A stretch of DNA of 7,612 bases from positions 1 through 7,612 of the forward strand of contig JASGCR010000097.1 of NCBI GenBank assembly GCA_030054015.1. The letters run 5' to 3'. This document shows, one piece after another, positions 5,730 to 7,612 of this stretch. This stretch comes from Candidatus Symbiobacter sp. (GTDB taxonomy: Bacteria > Pseudomonadota > Alphaproteobacteria > Elsterales > Elsteraceae). The translations under genes and the position numbers were made by a program. The notes under the pieces were generated by a model that was not told the DNA's origin, did no database searches, and saw only the letters and a list, made by a program, of their open reading frames with translations. The stretch's first letter is position 1. Every line of letters starts with the position of its first letter.

Positions 5730-5807
5730 ATGACCCCATTTGCCATTGCCTTATTCGCGGGTACGTTTTTATGTGGCGTTATTACCTATTTCGCCCTCAA
5801 AAAATAG
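5730..5807 (+). CDS. 25-aa single-pass small membrane protein
   Basis: The 25-codon frame begins M-T-P-F-A-I-A-L-F-A-G-T and ends Y-F-A-L-K-K before TAG. It is almost wholly hydrophobic between residues 4 and 23 and closes with two lysines, the pattern of a one-span membrane peptide with its C-terminus inside. AAGGA (5718-5722) lies 7 nt before the ATG, an ideal ribosome site, and the start is 3 nt after the stop of the 198-aa gene, suggesting translational coupling. It resembles in size and shape other tiny membrane subunits or regulators, but no family is recognised. A chance frame of this length is possible; the ribosome site, spacing and composition together argue that it is real. Confidence 0.55.
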   Translation: MTPFAIALFAGTFLCGVITYFALKK

Positions 5808-5822
5808 CCAGAAATGTCGGAA

Positions 5823-5849
5823 TTGATTGGTGCAATCCGCCATTATAGG
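5823..5849 (+). promoter_or_regulatory. Weak promoter candidate before rsmB
   Basis: TTGATT (5823-5828) and TATAGG (5844-5849) are separated by 15 nt, shorter than ideal. They lie in the 68-bp gap ahead of rsmB, which has no terminator, so read-through from upstream is equally possible. Confidence 0.25.
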
Positions 5850-5875
5850 CTGGCAAACTCACGTCCTAACATGCT

Positions 5876-7279
5876 ATGGTCGGCTTGGTACACAATAATT
5901 TTAACCCCGCATCATCTGGTATAGGAAAAAAAATTAACGACGCCCGTTTTCTTGCCCTTGAAACCCTCAAAAATGTGCTGGAGCGCAAAGTGGGGCTTGA
6001 GGAAAGCCTCGCCAATTCGCCCCTGTTTGCCCGCTCCGACCCGCGTGATCGGGCTTTGGCGCGGCTCATGGCATCGCGGACATTGCGCCATTTGGGGGTG
6101 ATTGATGCGATGCTGGATGGGCTGGCGCATCGGGCTTCGTCGGAATCCGACTCGCGCCAGGATTTGGATACCCGCCATATATTGCGGTTGGGGGCGACGC
6201 AGCTTTTGTTCAGCGACATTCCGGCCTATGCCGCGATTAGCGAAGCCGGCGCAATGGCGGATCGGCTTGGCCTCAAACGGCAAAAACCTTTTGTTAATGC
6301 GGTGTTGCGGCAAATTCAGCGCGATGGCGCGGCGCGGTTGGCGGCGATGGATCGGGATCGCTTTGCCGCCCCGCCTTGGCTCATGGCGTCGTGGCGGAAA
6401 ACCTATGGGCGCGATGTCGCCCGTGCGATGTTTTTATCCTTGTTAGATGATCCCGCCCTCGATTTAACGCCATTACCTGGCCGCCTGGCGGCGCAAGAAT
6501 TGGCCGCGGCCGTAACTGGCAGCGTCTTGCCAACCGGCTCGGTGCGGGTGCGCGAGGCCGGCCGGGTCGAACAACTCCCGTTTTTCACCGCGGGCAATTG
6601 GCACGTCCAAGATGCCGCTGCCGCTTTGCCGGCGCGGTTATTGGGCGCAGTAGCGGGGAAATTATGGCTGGATTTATGCGCGGCACCTGGCGGCAAGACG
6701 GCGCAATTGGCGGCGGCGGGCGCGCGCGTGGTGGCGGTGGATCGCTCGGCGGCGCGGATTAAACGGGTGCAGGAAAATCTGGCGCGGCTTGGGCTGTCGG
6801 ATCAGGTGACTCTGCTTACCGCCGATGCCAGCCAATGGGCGAGTGCGGCGGTGGCCCTGCCGCCCTTGATCGCGCAAAAATTTGACGGGGTGTTGTTGGA
6901 TGCGCCTTGTTCCGCGACCGGCACCATGCGCCGTCATCCCGATATTATGTGGCTTAAATCTCCCGCAATTGTGGCGAAAATGGTGGGTCTGCAGGCGCAA
7001 TTACTGGCGGCGGCGGCCAGGATTATGGCCGCGTCACCGCCAGGTACGCTTTTGCTTTATTGCGTCTGCTCGCTGCAACCCGAAGAGGGCATCGACCAAA
7101 TCCGCCAGTTTTTGGCCGCTCACCCAGAATTTGCGAGTGATCCGATTGCGTCGGATGAAATATTTGGCGAAACCCAGTTTATTACGGCGGAGAAAAATTT
7201 GCTCACCCGCCCAGATCATTGGCCGGATTGGGGCGGAATTGACGGGTTTTTTGCCGCGCGGTTGCGGAAGATGGGATAA
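5876..7279 (+). CDS. rsmB: 16S rRNA (cytosine-967 C5)-methyltransferase RsmB
   Basis: RsmB transfers a methyl group from S-adenosylmethionine to C967 (E. coli numbering) of 16S rRNA. The 467-aa protein has a NusB-like RNA-binding N-domain (about 20-150) and a Rossmann methyltransferase domain (about 235-467). Visible motifs are the SAM loop LDLCAAPGGKTAQLAA (265-280), the acidic VAVDRS (D289), TADA (D317), motif IV DAPCSATG (342-349, C345), RHPDIMW (353-359) and motif VI YCVCSLQPEEG with catalytic C398 (most relatives have TC here, this one VC). The end GIDGFFAARLRK is typical. No ribosome site precedes ATG 5876, so the start is uncertain. AGGA (5923-5926) lies 6 nt before an in-frame ATT at 5933, where family homology begins. 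Other rRNA m5C methyltransferases share these motifs; the NusB-like domain supports RsmB. Confidence 0.93.
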   Translation: MVGLVHNNFNPASSGIGKKINDARFLALETLKNVLERKVGLEESLANSPLFARSDPRDRALARLMASRTLRHLGVIDAMLDGLAHRASSESDSRQDLDTRHILRLGATQLLFSDIPAYAAISEAGAMADRLGLKRQKPFVNAVLRQIQRDGAARLAAMDRDRFAAPPWLMASWRKTYGRDVARAMFLSLLDDPALDLTPLPGRLAAQELAAAVTGSVLPTGSVRVREAGRVEQLPFFTAGNWHVQDAAAALPARLLGAVAGKLWLDLCAAPGGKTAQLAAAGARVVAVDRSAARIKRVQENLARLGLSDQVTLLTADASQWASAAVALPPLIAQKFDGVLLDAPCSATGTMRRHPDIMWLKSPAIVAKMVGLQAQLLAAAARIMAASPPGTLLLYCVCSLQPEEGIDQIRQFLAAHPEFASDPIASDEIFGETQFITAEKNLLTRPDHWPDWGGIDGFFAARLRKMG

Positions 7280-7316
7280 GCGGCGGCGGGTGATAAGCCG
7301 CGATTTACTCACATCC

Positions 7317-7320
7317 CTAA
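7317..7320. repeat. Left CTAA target-site duplication
   Basis: CTAA directly abuts the left inverted repeat at 7321 and recurs at 7545-7548 directly after the right inverted repeat. Four-base CTAA-type duplications are known for IS5. Confidence 0.7.
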
Positions 7321-7360
7321 GGAAGGTCTGAATAAGTCACTTTCTTTGCCAAAAGAACGG

Positions 7361-7510
7361 CGCATTTGCGAGCGGCAGCCGCCGCGTTATTAAAGCGGCG
7401 GCAACTTTATGTTGTCGCCGCTTTAATAACGCGGCGACCCGCGAAGCAATCCAGAAAAATCGAATAATTTCAGGATGTTACTGGATTGCTTCGCTTCGCT
7501 CGCAAATGCG
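7361..7510. repeat. REP-like long palindrome carried inside the MITE
   Basis: The right arm 7481-7510 contains CTGGATTGCTTCGCTTCGC and continues CTCGCAAATGCG. It resembles the widespread bacterial intergenic repeat family written GCGAGCGAAGCGAAGCAATCC in the other direction. The left arm is the exact complement in two pieces, CGCATTTGCGAGCG (7361-7374) and GCGAAGCAATCCAG (7441-7454). Where the right arm has only AA between the two pieces, the left arm has 66 nt. The loop is 7455-7480. Confidence 0.75.
7380..7436. repeat. 26-bp stem hairpin inserted in one palindrome arm
   Basis: The arms 7380-7405 and 7411-7436 are complementary over 26 bp with a single G-T wobble, closing a TTTAT loop. Both arms contain CGCCGC and the TTATTAAAG core. 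The hairpin occupies most of the 66-nt segment that interrupts the left arm of the surrounding palindrome. Confidence 0.85.
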
Positions 7511-7548
7511 AATCTCTTTTGAAAAAGACTTGTTCAGACCTTCCCTAA

Positions 7549-7612
7549 GGAAGGTCAGAATAAGTCTAGTTTTACCCCCCCTTCTTTAGAAGGGGGGGAT
7601 AGTTGAGCTTAG
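7549..7612. mobile_element. Left end of a second IS5-like element, running off the window
   Basis: GGAAGGTCAGAATAAGTC (7549-7566) is the same terminal repeat as at 7321 with one base changed. It is separated from the first element's right end only by CTAA (7545-7548). Together, 7527-7566 form an almost perfect 18-bp palindrome around CTAA. The remaining visible sequence contains a strong hairpin (7575-7598) and no reading frame; the right end is not in the window. Confidence 0.6.
7575..7598. repeat. C7/G7 hairpin
   Basis: CCCCCCCTTCT (7575-7585) pairs with AGAAGGGGGGG (7588-7598), an 11-bp perfect stem with a TT turn (in practice a 10-bp stem with a 4-nt loop). There is no T run after it on either strand, so it is not a typical terminator. 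It probably belongs to the second mobile element. Confidence 0.7.

Larger units (their letters stand above)
7321..7544. mobile_element. 224-bp non-coding IS5-like MITE with internal palindromes
   Basis: The terminal inverted repeats are GGAAGGTCTGAATAAGTC (7321-7338) and GACTTGTTCAGACCTTCC (7527-7544), 18 bp with one mismatch. They are flanked by CTAA on both sides. From memory, the GGAAGGT.(C)GAA.AAG ends and the C-W-A-R target duplication are those of the IS5 family. There is no transposase reading frame, so movement would depend on a transposase encoded elsewhere. The interior is a long palindrome: 7361-7374 pairs with 7497-7510, and 7441-7454 pairs with 7481-7494. A 66-nt hairpin-bearing segment (7375-7440) sits within the left arm. 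The element lies 41 bp after the rsmB stop. Confidence 0.8.

Noticed and set aside
7280..7306. Terminator after rsmB (GCGGC 7280-7284 / GCCGC 7297-7301)
   Set aside because: The stem is only 5 bp and is followed by GATTT rather than a T run, so I do not call it.
7034..7331. Frames overlapping the end of rsmB on both strands
   Set aside because: They overlap conserved rsmB coding sequence in other frames and show no start signals or family features.

Overview
The window looks like a chromosomal segment of an alphaproteobacterium with moderate GC content. LeuA, MreB and RsmB all read as full-length alphaproteobacterial-type proteins, and every gene lies on the + strand. The genus cannot be fixed from the sequence alone. 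leuA and mreB share codon habits (frequent TTG Leu, GAT Asp, GCC Ala). The small genes between mreB and rsmB are visibly more AT-rich, above all the 198-aa gene at 5130-5726.

Layout. Positions 10-255 hold three tandem 81-83 bp units, each containing a nested palindrome (REP-like). Positions 256-610 form a gene-poor stretch with several strong stem-loops, the probable leader of leuA. leuA (611-2218, 2-isopropylmalate synthase) ends in a convincing intrinsic terminator (2262-2308). A 240-bp promoter region follows, with a perfect 9-bp dyad lying over a TATAAT box, and then mreB (start at 2548), the actin-like rod-shape protein. The usual mreC and mreD do not follow mreB.

Instead, 3608-5092 is a tandem array of three paralogous genes. 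Each encodes a small protein with one N-terminal membrane segment and a C-terminal coiled coil made of exact 7-residue repeats, encoded by a 21-bp DNA repeat present 8, 6 and 7 times. The duplicated unit includes the upstream promoter-like sequence and a hairpin. Copy 3 is a mosaic of copy 1 (5' part) and copy 2 (3' part), and copy 2 carries a run of ten G just before its start. Next come an unrecognised 198-aa protein with two C-terminal membrane segments and, 3 bp later, a 25-aa single-membrane-segment protein with a good ribosome binding site. These five genes are the least ordinary part of the window and may form a small envelope-associated module; that is inference from proximity and topology only.

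rsmB (5876-7279, 16S rRNA m5C967 methyltransferase) is a conserved housekeeping gene. Beyond it, 7321-7544 is a 224-bp non-coding mobile element with IS5-like ends and a CTAA duplication. It contains a long palindrome, one arm of which is interrupted by another hairpin. A second IS5-like end starts 4 bp later and runs off the window.
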